A DNA stretch of 7,622 nt. Origin: an uncultured Burkholderiales bacterium. GTDB taxonomy: Bacteria > Pseudomonadota > Gammaproteobacteria > Burkholderiales > Burkholderiaceae_E. Where the stretch lies: contig CAIXXI010000150.1 of assembly GCA_903923345.1 (NCBI GenBank), positions 1-7,622 on the forward strand. Direction: 5' to 3'. Shown here one piece after another: positions 1-6,304 of this stretch. The notes under the pieces were generated by a model. It saw only the letters and a list, made by a program, of their open reading frames with translations. It searched no databases and was not told where the DNA came from. A program made the position numbers and the translations under genes. The stretch's first letter is position 1, and every line of letters starts with the position of its first letter.

Positions 1-624
1 ACAGGCGGCAAGTCCGGCGAGTGCTCCGCCCATGGCCGAAGTGAGCAGGTAGATCCGACTCGGGTTGACGCCCATCAGGGGCATGATCCCGCGGTCCTGG
101 CTGATCGCCCGGATCGCCGTGCCCATGTAGGTCTTCGACAGGAACAGCCAGGTGCCACCGATCGCGGCGAGCGCCACCACGAACGCAATCAGGCGTGCCA
201 GCGAGAAGTTCATGTCGCCAATCGAGACACCGGGAAGGCGCACCCCGAGGTTGCGAAATTCGACGCCAAACACAACCGTCGCTGCGGCCTGCAGAAAGAA
301 CAGCACCCCGCCGGTGACCAGCAGCTGGTTGATGGGCTCGGCCGCAAGCACGGGGCGCACAATGAATTGATGCAGCGCCATACCCAGCACCGCCAGGACC
401 GCAACCCCGGCTGCACAGGCTCCCAGCACGGGCCAGCCCTGTTGCACATGGAGCCACCAGATGGTGTACATGCCGACCATGACCAGCTCGGCATAGCAGA
501 TCCAGACCACATCGATGACGCCGAAGATCAGATTAAGGCCCAGGGCCAGCAGCGCGAGCAAACCGCCCAGCAGCAGGCCGTTGAGCACCGCCTCGAGCAA
601 ATAAATATCGAAGATCGAATCCAT
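1..624 (-). CDS. livH: Branched-chain amino acid-type ABC transporter permease LivH (partial, C-terminus off the left edge)
   Basis: This is an inner-membrane permease of a HAAT-family (LivHMGFK) importer and would form half of the transmembrane channel. Reading the minus strand from ATG at 624 gives 208 codons open to the window edge. The start MDSIFDIYLLEAVLNGLLLG is followed by several hydrophobic segments (about residues 9-35, 37-58, 66-88, 101-119, 145-163). The family's cytoplasmic coupling region sits at about residues 167-207, with TYMGTAIRAISQD followed by GVNPSRIYLLTSAMGGALAG. LivH proteins are usually about 290-310 residues, so roughly 80-100 residues are missing. An AAGGG ribosome site lies 5 nt before the start, and the LivF stop is 28 nt upstream, so the gene is co-transcribed with livF. 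The partner permease LivM is expected beyond the left edge. The family assignment is firm; the substrate is not determined by this sequence. Confidence 0.93.
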   Translation of the reverse strand, partial: MDSIFDIYLLEAVLNGLLLGGLLALLALGLNLIFGVIDVVWICYAELVMVGMYTIWWLHVQQGWPVLGACAAGVAVLAVLGMALHQFIVRPVLAAEPINQLLVTGGVLFFLQAAATVVFGVEFRNLGVRLPGVSIGDMNFSLARLIAFVVALAAIGGTWLFLSKTYMGTAIRAISQDRGIMPLMGVNPSRIYLLTSAMGGALAGLAAC

Positions 625-652
625 GTCGGCCCTTGCGACGTCGCGTATCCCG

Positions 653-1357
653 TCAGACGCCGAGATAGGCGCGACGGATATCCTCACTGGCCAGCAGCTC
701 TGCCGCCGGGCCACTGCTGCGTACCTTGCCGGTCTCCAGCAGATACGCTCGATCAACCACCTTGAGCACCTGCTGGATGTTCTGCTCGACGATCAATACC
801 GTGTAGCCCTGTGCACGGATCGTGGACATCAGTCCGAAAATCGACTGCACCACCACCGGCGCCAGACCCGCGGAAGGCTCATCGAGCAACAACAGCTTGG
901 GGCCGCTCATCAGCGCGCGCCCAATGGCACACATCTGCTGCTCGCCACCCGACATCGTGCCGGCCATCTGCAGCCGGCGCTCCTTCATGCGGGGGAACAA
1001 GGAATAGACAAAGTCGAGCCGCTCTTCAAATCGGGAGCGTGCCTGCGGGATGAATGCGCCCATCCGCAGGTTGTCCTCAACGCTCAGCCGGGGAAACAGC
1101 CGGCGCCCCTCGGGGACTTGAGCGATTCCCAATGCGGTGACATCGTGCGCCGGCATGGCCCGGTAATCCTGGCCCTCCATGCGCAACTCGCCCGCAGTCG
1201 GCTCGATCAGCCGTGAAATCACCCGCAGCAGCGTTGTCTTGCCAGCGCCATTCGGACCGATGACCGCGACCGCCTCGCCGGCATTCACCTGAATCGAGAC
1301 GTCGAAAAGCGCTTGAAAACTGCCATATCCAGCGCTGATTCCTTTGAGTTCCAGCAT
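653..1357 (-). CDS. livF: ABC transporter ATP-binding protein LivF
   Basis: This is one of the two cytoplasmic ATPases that power the HAAT importer. The 234-residue product has the usual LivF length and the full nucleotide-binding set: Walker A GPNGAGKTT (34-42), Q-loop Gln80 followed by PEGRRLFPRLSVEDNL, signature MSGGEQQ (135-141), and Walker B LLLLDEP with catalytic Glu160. At the switch position it carries Gln192 (VEQN) rather than His, which is normal for LivF as I recall the family. It ends in RRAYLGV, a typical LivF terminus. The ATG shares one base with the upstream livG stop (TGATG), which implies translational coupling. A GGAG motif lies 10 nt upstream, inside the livG end. Nothing looks broken. 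Confidence 0.96.
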   Translation of the reverse strand: MLELKGISAGYGSFQALFDVSIQVNAGEAVAVIGPNGAGKTTLLRVISRLIEPTAGELRMEGQDYRAMPAHDVTALGIAQVPEGRRLFPRLSVEDNLRMGAFIPQARSRFEERLDFVYSLFPRMKERRLQMAGTMSGGEQQMCAIGRALMSGPKLLLLDEPSAGLAPVVVQSIFGLMSTIRAQGYTVLIVEQNIQQVLKVVDRAYLLETGKVRSSGPAAELLASEDIRRAYLGV

Positions 1358-2139
1358 CAGCGAGTCACTCCGGCGGCCTGGCGTGCCGCGATCTGATCCT
1401 GCACGTCCTGTGCATCGCTACCCAGATAGACCTCGACCACTTTCGGATCCCGGGTGACCTCGGCCGGACTGCCCTGTGCGATCAATTCGCCATGATCGAG
1501 CACCAGGCAACGGTCGATGACCTTCATCAGGACGCCCATGATGTGTTCGACCCAGATGATGGTCACGCCGCGTTCATCGCGAATGCGCTTGAGCATGTCG
1601 GCGGCCTGGTGCATCTCGGCCTCATCCAGTCCACCCAGGCTCTCGTCGGCCAGCAGCACCTTCGGGCGTGTCGCCAGGGCACGCGCCATCTCGAGCTTCT
1701 TGAGGCCCGCCGCGCCGAGGCCATCGATCCGCGCAGCCGCATCGACCGGAAGGCCGATCAGTTGCAGGGCATCGATTGCGCGCTGGCCCGCCTCATGACG
1801 GGTCACCGGTTCGGAAGCCCCGTAGTAGGCCGCCAATGTGGCGTTCTCCAGGATCGACAGCTTTCGAAACGGCCGGGGAATCTGGAAAGTTCGAGCCAGA
1901 CCCGCGCGGCAGATCCGGTTGGGGGCCAGACCGCCGATCTCGCGCCCCTGGAACTGCACAGATCCGGACGTCGGTTCGTACAGGCCGGCAATGAGGTTGA
2001 ATGTCGTGCTCTTGCCCGAGCCATTGGGTCCGATGAGCCCGAGAATTTCGCCCTCGCGCACCCCAAAGGACAGGCGGTCGACAGCGGTGAAACCGCCGAA
2101 GCGCTTGGTGAGCGCTTCGACCCGCAGCATGTCACTCAT
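1357..2139 (-). CDS. livG: ABC transporter ATP-binding protein LivG (with a divergent signature motif)
   Basis: This is the second cytoplasmic ATPase of the importer, 260 residues. Walker A is GPNGSGKST (37-45), followed by TFQIPRPF (84-91, Q-loop Gln86), Walker B VLLADES (161-167, Glu166), and switch His in VEHIMGVLMKVIDRCL. The ABC signature is not LSGGQ: the equivalent stretch reads LGAAGLKKLEMARAL (141-155), and Walker B ends DES instead of DEP. I recall a subgroup of proteobacterial LivG-like ATPases with this pattern, so it is probably a subfamily trait rather than damage. After the usual EVYLG end there is a polar tail of about 20 residues (SDAQDVQDQIAARQAAGVTR). The start lies 18 nt after the binding-protein stop. 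Its ribosome site is weak, and Met4 is an alternative start. The stop overlaps the livF start by one base. Confidence 0.95.
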   Translation of the reverse strand: MSDMLRVEALTKRFGGFTAVDRLSFGVREGEILGLIGPNGSGKSTTFNLIAGLYEPTSGSVQFQGREIGGLAPNRICRAGLARTFQIPRPFRKLSILENATLAAYYGASEPVTRHEAGQRAIDALQLIGLPVDAAARIDGLGAAGLKKLEMARALATRPKVLLADESLGGLDEAEMHQAADMLKRIRDERGVTIIWVEHIMGVLMKVIDRCLVLDHGELIAQGSPAEVTRDPKVVEVYLGSDAQDVQDQIAARQAAGVTR

Positions 2140-2157
2140 TCGTTCTGGCTCGAAATG

Positions 2158-3456
2158 TTATTGGGCGTAGCCGTGACCCTTGGGCAGCGGCAGCACCGGC
2201 TCTTTCGTCCTGATCGCCTGCGGCCAGACGACAAAGGTGTCATTGCCGTTGTACTGCATCACCACCGGGGACGCCCGTTCGTTCTGACCCGCCATTGAAG
2301 TGCCGGGCTGGAAGAACTTCACGCCGTATCCCTGAATCGTTCCGCCGGCGGGAATGTCGGTCTCGAGTGCAGCCTTGCGCAGGGCCTCGGAGTCGATGCC
2401 GCCATGCTTCTTGATGGCCCGCGGCAGGACATCCGTGAAGAAGATCCAGGACTGGTTAAAGCCCATCGAAACATGGGTGGGGACTTCATCGCCCTTCACG
2501 TCGGCCTTATAGCGCTTGATCATTTCGGCGGTCAGCGCGCCCATGCCCGGGGCGAGTGCCTTGGGGTCGAGCAATTGAGCCGCCACCGGGTCGACGTTGT
2601 AGATGAAGTTGGCGTCTTCCTTGAAGGTCGCGAACAGTTTGTCGAACTGACCATAACCTGCACCGTGACCAATCAGCGCCGACCACTTCAGACCTTGCTC
2701 CCGCGACTGACGCAGGAACAGCGTGATGTCCGGGTTGTAACCGGTGTGCAGGATCACATCAGCACGGGCCCTTTTCAGCTTGGTCACCAGAGGCGAGAGG
2801 TCAGGGGATGTCGCCGAGTAGCCTTCCTTGAGCACGACCTGCATGCCATAGCGCTTGCAGGCGCTTTCATTTCCGGACGCGACACCCGCTCCGTAGGGGC
2901 CATCCTCGTAAATCACCGCGACCTTCAGATCCTTGGGATCCTTGCCGAGCCGGGCTTTGGCCTCTTCGTTGAGGAAGGTGCATGACGCCTCGCCGAACTG
3001 GTCCGAATGAACCTGGGCTCGAAAGGCATAGCGCAAGTTCTTGTCCTTGAAGACCGAAGATGCGACGCAGACATTGGCCCACATGAACTTCTTAGCCTGG
3101 TCTGCCTTCTGAGCCATCGGCACGCAATGCGCTGATGAGAAGACGCCCATCAGCATGTCGACCTTCTCCTGATTCAGCAGTCGCTCGGCCTCGTTGATCG
3201 CAACGTCCGCCTTGCTCTGCGCATCGGCATAGATCGGCTTAATCCGATATCCCTCGACCCCGCCGCGCTCGTTGATCATGTCGATCGCGTACTTCGTGCC
3301 GAGGTAGCTGGCATAGGAGCCGCCCGCCGCCAGCGCACCGGTCAGGTCGAAAATGACGCCGATCTTGAGTTCTTTGGTCTGTGCCTGAACGCCGGATGCC
3401 GCCGTGAAAGCGCAGGCGAACATCAACGCAGCGAAGCGTTTGCTGAGGGCAATCAT
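2158..3456 (-). CDS. Periplasmic substrate-binding protein of the Liv-type (HAAT) ABC transporter
   Basis: This protein binds the transported compound in the periplasm and delivers it to the LivH/LivM channel. The 432-residue precursor begins with a Sec signal peptide (basic SKR, hydrophobic core about 8-20) and probable cleavage after GVQA at residue 25. The mature chain opens KELKIGVIFDLTGALAAGG, typical of the Peripla_BP_6 family, and continues with GTKYAIDMINERGGVEGY, VDMLMGVFSSAHCVPMA and KVAVIYEDGPYGAG. Four cysteines (111, 130, 159, 200) could form two disulphides, which is inference. There is no lipobox, so it should be soluble. A strong AGGAG lies 6 nt before the ATG, supporting this start. 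It is the first and probably most expressed gene of the transporter operon. The name LivK would imply amino acid binding, which the sequence alone does not show. Ligands of this family also include aromatic acids, amides and urea. Confidence 0.93.
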   Translation of the reverse strand: MIALSKRFAALMFACAFTAASGVQAQTKELKIGVIFDLTGALAAGGSYASYLGTKYAIDMINERGGVEGYRIKPIYADAQSKADVAINEAERLLNQEKVDMLMGVFSSAHCVPMAQKADQAKKFMWANVCVASSVFKDKNLRYAFRAQVHSDQFGEASCTFLNEEAKARLGKDPKDLKVAVIYEDGPYGAGVASGNESACKRYGMQVVLKEGYSATSPDLSPLVTKLKRARADVILHTGYNPDITLFLRQSREQGLKWSALIGHGAGYGQFDKLFATFKEDANFIYNVDPVAAQLLDPKALAPGMGALTAEMIKRYKADVKGDEVPTHVSMGFNQSWIFFTDVLPRAIKKHGGIDSEALRKAALETDIPAGGTIQGYGVKFFQPGTSMAGQNERASPVVMQYNGNDTFVVWPQAIRTKEPVLPLPKGHGYAQ

Positions 3457-3462
3457 GAGAGT

Positions 3463-3467
3463 CTCCT
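3463..3467 (-). promoter_or_regulatory. Ribosome binding site of the substrate-binding protein
   Basis: The minus strand reads AGGAG with 6 nt between it and the ATG at 3456. It is the best Shine-Dalgarno match on this strand in the window. It fixes the start ahead of the signal peptide and fits high expression of a binding protein relative to the downstream transporter genes. Confidence 0.8.
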
Positions 3468-3495
3468 GGTGATGTCCGCGGCTTCAGTGCGCCCC

Positions 3496-3524
3496 GGATA
3501 TTTTTTGAATCTGAATCATGCTAA
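3496..3524 (-). promoter_or_regulatory. Candidate sigma70-like promoter for the transporter operon
   Basis: On the minus strand TTAGCA (3524-3519) and ATATCC (3501-3496) are separated by 17 nt. They sit in the only AT-rich patch of the intergenic region and about 40 nt upstream of the binding-protein ATG. Both hexamers match the consensus only partly, so this is a placement guess based on spacing and local base composition. Confidence 0.27.
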
Positions 3525-3536
3525 CCGCAGATCACT

Positions 3537-3560
3537 CACCGGCACAAGCCCGTGCCGGTG
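3537..3560. repeat. Perfect 9-bp inverted repeat (hairpin) upstream of the transporter operon
   Basis: CACCGGCAC (3537-3545) and GTGCCGGTG (3552-3560) are exact reverse complements around a 6-nt loop. The stem is GC-rich and would fold stably in RNA from either strand. On the minus strand it follows the cupin stop and precedes the transporter. No U-run follows it, so it is not a canonical intrinsic terminator. It could be an operator, an attenuator or a processing/stability hairpin. Confidence 0.7.
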
Positions 3561-3569
3561 TTCGAACAC
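3558..3569. repeat. 12-bp perfect palindrome between two hairpins
   Basis: GTGTTCGAACAC reads the same on both strands. It shares its first three bases with the right arm of the neighbouring hairpin, so the two structures could not both be fully formed in RNA. As DNA it resembles a dimeric regulator's half-sites (TGTTCGAACA core). I do not recognise a specific regulator for it. Confidence 0.5.
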
Positions 3570-3571
3570 AG

Positions 3572-3595
3572 GCTGCCTGCGCCACCGCAGGCAGC
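3572..3595. repeat. Perfect 9-bp inverted repeat just after the cupin stop codon
   Basis: GCTGCCTGC (3572-3580) and GCAGGCAGC (3587-3595) are exact reverse complements around the 6-nt loop GCCACC. It begins 7 nt beyond the stop of the minus-strand cupin gene, a usual position for a terminator or 3'-end stabilising stem. It lacks a following U-run. Its geometry (9-bp stem, 6-nt loop) matches that of the hairpin at 3537-3560, although the sequences differ. Confidence 0.65.
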
Positions 3596-3602
3596 GCAGC
3601 GA

Positions 3603-4139
3603 TCAGCGCATGAAGCGCTTCACATAGTCCGCGCCCAGGCCGATCGACTCGAAATGCGCGCGGTATTTGTCGATGCGGGTGAAGACGTCGTCGTAGCCCG
3701 TGGAGTTGCCCTGCGGGTCGACATACATCAGAGCGCCCTGCACATTGAAGAGCGTGATCATGTCGGTGCAGTCGTCCGGCACGACCAGGGTGTGGGTCTC
3801 GCCCGGTGGCTCAAAAATATAGCTGCCTTCAGTTGCGACCCAATCGTGCTCGAGGTAATGCCACTTGCCGCGAATCACCCACGCGTGAACCGTGCCGGAA
3901 TGGCGATGGCGCTGCAGCAGTCCGGAGCGCTTCACCTTGAGCAGATGCACGTAGTAGCCGGCGTTCGCATTCAGGTGCAAAGGCCGTGACCAGATGTTCT
4001 CGCCAATCGGCGCCCACATCCGTTCGTCGCCATCGAGTGCGTCATTGATGACGAGATCAGGCGCCATGCCCCAGGGCTGCGGTTTCTGGTAGGGGATGCG
4101 GTCATCCTGGATGAACGGGGTATCGACAGGCTTGTTCAT
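3603..4139 (-). CDS. Cupin-domain protein resembling 2,4'-dihydroxyacetophenone dioxygenase
   Basis: This is a single-domain cupin of 178 residues. Its sequence pattern resembles the 2,4'-dihydroxyacetophenone dioxygenase (DAD) family, whose founding enzyme uses non-haem iron to cleave an aryl ketone to 4-hydroxybenzoate and formate. Visible family hallmarks are WAPIGENIWSRPL (42-54), the metal motif QRHRHSGTVHAWVIRGKWHYLE (starting at 76, His78 and His80), EPPGETHTLVV with His116 (110-120), and the C-terminal GYDDVFTRIDKYRAHF (148-163). These three histidines are the likely metal ligands. The Glu usual in cupin motif 1 appears replaced by His85. I chose ATG 4139 (MNKPVDTPF) because an in-frame ATG at 4289 would add 50 residues of unlike composition and run into the divergent glycosylase gene. 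No clear ribosome site precedes 4139. It is co-oriented with, and 146 nt upstream of, the transporter. The actual substrate is unknown; many members of this family are uncharacterised. Confidence 0.82.
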   Translation of the reverse strand: MNKPVDTPFIQDDRIPYQKPQPWGMAPDLVINDALDGDERMWAPIGENIWSRPLHLNANAGYYVHLLKVKRSGLLQRHRHSGTVHAWVIRGKWHYLEHDWVATEGSYIFEPPGETHTLVVPDDCTDMITLFNVQGALMYVDPQGNSTGYDDVFTRIDKYRAHFESIGLGADYVKRFMR

Positions 4140-4173
4140 GATGGTGTTCGGGGTGGATTCGGTGATTGAGTGC

Positions 4174-4202
4174 GCAGGCAGGTTAACCCACGCCTGCCCT
4201 GC
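4174..4202. repeat. Imperfect inverted repeat in the divergent intergenic region
   Basis: GCAGGCAGG (4174-4182) pairs with CCTGCCCTGC (4193-4202) with one unpaired base. The 10-nt loop begins TTAACC, and a GGTTAACC palindrome spans 4181-4188. It lies in the 125-nt region between the divergent cupin (start 4139) and glycosylase (start 4265) genes, where operators for either promoter would sit. I find no convincing -35/-10 pair in this region on either strand. Confidence 0.4.
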
Positions 4203-4264
4203 GATCAAACCTGCACAGCATGGCCCAGGGCAGCTCGCTTCACGGCATTGATACGATCTGAGCC

Positions 4265-5038
4265 ATGACTGCACCCGATTCAACTGCAAGCGTTTTGCTC
4301 GATGCGGCCCGCGAGCTCAGCGACGAGTTGTCGAGACTGAGCTTCGCCGACCCGGTTGCGCATGTCTACAACCCCCTGCAATACGCCTGGTCACCCTTCG
4401 AGAGTTATGTTCGCCGGTATGCCACCGGGCCCCGCCGAATCGTCTTGCTGGGGATGAACCCCGGCCCCTACGGAATGATGCAGACCGGCGTGCCCTTCGG
4501 GGAAATTGCCGCGGTTCGCGACTGGATGGGCATTCGCGCGCCCGTCGAGCCGCCGAAAGACATGCACCCGAAGCGCCCCATTCAGGGCTTCGACTGCACC
4601 CGCTCCGAGGTGAGTGGCCGCCGGCTCTGGGGCTGGGCCGCATCGCGATGGGGCTGTGCCGAGCAGTTCTTCTGCGAGGCCTTCGTACTGAACTACTGCC
4701 CACTGGTCTGGCTTGAGCATTCCGGGCGCAACCGCACGCCCGAGCAGCTGCCCGCCGCCGAACTCGAACCGGTCTACCGGGCCTGCAACCGTCATCTGGT
4801 CCGCGCCCTGACCGCGCTTGAACCGGAGTGGGCGATCGGGGTGGGCGGGTTTGCAGAACGACGCATCCGCCACGTCGTTCAAGGTGACTCGATCGACAGT
4901 GAACTGGCGCGATCGATCCGGATCGGGCAGATCCTGCATCCCAGCCCGGCCAGCCCAGCGGCCAACCGAGGCTGGGTTTCGGCGATCGAAGCCCAACTCG
5001 AGGCACTCGGCGTGACGCTACACTCGAAGGCTCGCTGA
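4265..5038 (+). CDS. smug1: SMUG1-type uracil-DNA glycosylase (UDG family 3)
   Basis: This base-excision-repair enzyme removes uracil, and in studied SMUG1 proteins also oxidised or deaminated pyrimidines, from DNA. The 257-residue product carries the SMUG1 hallmark [19 protein letters not shown] (62-80), including the family Asn65. It is followed by VRDWMGI (84-90), [11 protein letters not shown] and [11 protein letters not shown] (114-124), FVLNYCPL with Asn143, [14 protein letters not shown] (153-166), and the second active-site motif ILHPSP with His225 (223-228). All are close to vertebrate SMUG1 as I recall it. Tyr69 occupies the aromatic position that is Phe in the human enzyme. Length fits a complete protein. 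The start is the first in-frame ATG; the ribosome site is weak (GAGCC). It is divergent from the cupin, and purT follows 26 nt later in the same direction, so the two may share a transcript. Confidence 0.92.
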   Translation: MTAPDSTASVLLDAARELSDELSRLSFADPVAHVYNPLQYAWSPFESYVRRYATGPRRIVLLGMNPGPYGMMQTGVPFGEIAAVRDWMGIRAPVEPPKDMHPKRPIQGFDCTRSEVSGRRLWGWAASRWGCAEQFFCEAFVLNYCPLVWLEHSGRNRTPEQLPAAELEPVYRACNRHLVRALTALEPEWAIGVGGFAERRIRHVVQGDSIDSELARSIRIGQILHPSPASPAANRGWVSAIEAQLEALGVTLHSKAR

Positions 5039-5064
5039 CCCTTCAAACTCAAACCATCAGGCCA

Positions 5065-6273
5065 ATGACCATGACTGTTCTGGGAACACCTCTGTCGCCT
5101 TGTGCAACCCGAGTGATGCTGCTGGGCGCCGGTGAACTCGGCAAGGAAGTCATCATTGCCCTGCAGCGCTTCGGCGTCGAAGTCATCGCAGTTGATCGCT
5201 ATGCCGATGCACCCGGCCATCAGGTTGCCCATCGGGCGCATGTGATCGACATGACCGACCCGGCGGCCTTGCGAGAGCTGATCGAACGCGAGCGCCCGTT
5301 TCGCGTGGTGCCGGAAATCGAGGCGATCGCCACACCGGCCCTGATCGATCTCGAGCGCGAAGGTGTGGTGACCGTGATCCCGACTGCCCGTGCGGCATGG
5401 CTCACGATGAACCGCGAAGGGATACGCCGCCTGGCCGCAGAAGAACTCGGCTTGCCGACCTCGCCCTACCGATTTGCCAGCAGCCTGGATGAACTGCGCG
5501 ACGCGATTGCGGGCGGCATCGGCTTTCCCTGCATCGTCAAACCGGTGATGTCCTCGTCGGGAAAAGGTCAGTCGAAATTGAACGGACCACAGGATGTCGA
5601 GTCGGCCTGGCACTACGCGGCCAGCGGCGGGCGAGTGGATGCCGGTCGGGTCATCGTTGAAGGCTTCATCGATTTCGACTATGAAATCACCCTGCTGACC
5701 GTTCGCGCGGCCGACGCATCGGGTGTCGTTCAGACGCATTTTTGCGAACCCATCGGCCATGTTCAGGTGGCCGGTGACTATGTCGAGAGCTGGCAGCCGC
5801 ATCCGATGAGTGCCACCGCCTTGCAGCGCTCGCGCGACATCGCACAGCAAGTCACCACGGCATTGGGTGGCACCGGGCTGTTCGGCGTCGAACTCTTCGT
5901 GAAGGGCGACGAGGTCTGGTTCTCAGAAGTCAGCCCGCGCCCGCATGACACCGGCATGGTGACCATGACCACTCAGCATCAGTCGGAGTTCGAGCTGCAT
6001 GCCCGGGCCATCCTCGGCCTGCCGGTTGATGCGTCCCTGCGCAATCCGGGCGCAAGCGCTGTGATCTATGGCGGGGTCGAAGCCCGAGGCATCGTTTATG
6101 AAGGGCTTGCCGACGCCTTGGCCTTGCCCGGCACCGAAGTGCGCCTGTTCGGAAAACCCGAATCATTCAACAAGCGGCGCATGGGGGTGGCGCTGGCCCG
6201 GGCAGCCGACATCGACACCGCGCGCAGCATCGCCAAGCAGGCCGCAGCCCGGGTCAAGCCACGGGCCGCCTGA
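5065..6273 (+). CDS. purT: Formate-dependent phosphoribosylglycinamide formyltransferase PurT (GAR transformylase 2)
   Basis: PurT is a cytoplasmic ATP-grasp enzyme of de novo purine synthesis. It uses ATP and free formate to formylate glycinamide ribonucleotide, bypassing the folate-dependent PurN. The 402-residue sequence aligns throughout with E. coli PurT as I recall it: [13 protein letters not shown] (17-29, GAR contact), VPEIEAIAT (82-90), [20 protein letters not shown] (114-133), ATP-grasp loop MSSSGKGQS (162-170), [16 protein letters not shown] (198-213), GLFGVELFV (271-279), metal/ATP site [14 protein letters not shown] (287-300, Glu288) and RLFGKPES (360-367). The start is ambiguous. 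ATG 5065 and ATG 5071 are both in frame. The AGG at 5059-5061 is 3 nt from the first and 9 nt from the second, and 5071 also matches the E. coli N-terminus better. It lies 26 nt after the glycosylase gene. Confidence 0.97.
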   Translation: MTMTVLGTPLSPCATRVMLLGAGELGKEVIIALQRFGVEVIAVDRYADAPGHQVAHRAHVIDMTDPAALRELIERERPFRVVPEIEAIATPALIDLEREGVVTVIPTARAAWLTMNREGIRRLAAEELGLPTSPYRFASSLDELRDAIAGGIGFPCIVKPVMSSSGKGQSKLNGPQDVESAWHYAASGGRVDAGRVIVEGFIDFDYEITLLTVRAADASGVVQTHFCEPIGHVQVAGDYVESWQPHPMSATALQRSRDIAQQVTTALGGTGLFGVELFVKGDEVWFSEVSPRPHDTGMVTMTTQHQSEFELHARAILGLPVDASLRNPGASAVIYGGVEARGIVYEGLADALALPGTEVRLFGKPESFNKRRMGVALARAADIDTARSIAKQAAARVKPRAA

Positions 6274-6304
6274 ACGCACTGCATCCATCCTCTGAGCCAT
6301 CCGA

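Noticed and set aside
1492..2298. A 268-codon open frame on the plus strand opposite livG
   Set aside because: It covers a gene with complete ABC ATPase motifs, and its own translation shows no domain or sensible start context. It is best explained as a GC-driven shadow.
3537..3595. The hairpins as classical rho-independent terminators
   Set aside because: The stems are strong, but no U-run follows either one on the minus strand, and the T-run at 3501-3506 is on the wrong strand and side. They are reported as inverted repeats of unknown role.
4140..4289. A 50-residue N-terminal extension of the cupin from ATG 4289
   Set aside because: The extension is Cys/Pro-rich, unlike the rest of the protein. 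It would overlap the start of the divergent glycosylase gene and uses up the whole shared control region. The family's start fits MNKPVDTPF at 4139.
4879..5850. A 323-codon open frame on the minus strand opposite purT and the end of the glycosylase gene
   Set aside because: The product has no recognisable family and low-complexity His/Arg/Gly-rich composition. It lies entirely opposite two well-supported genes. High GC content makes long antisense frames common.
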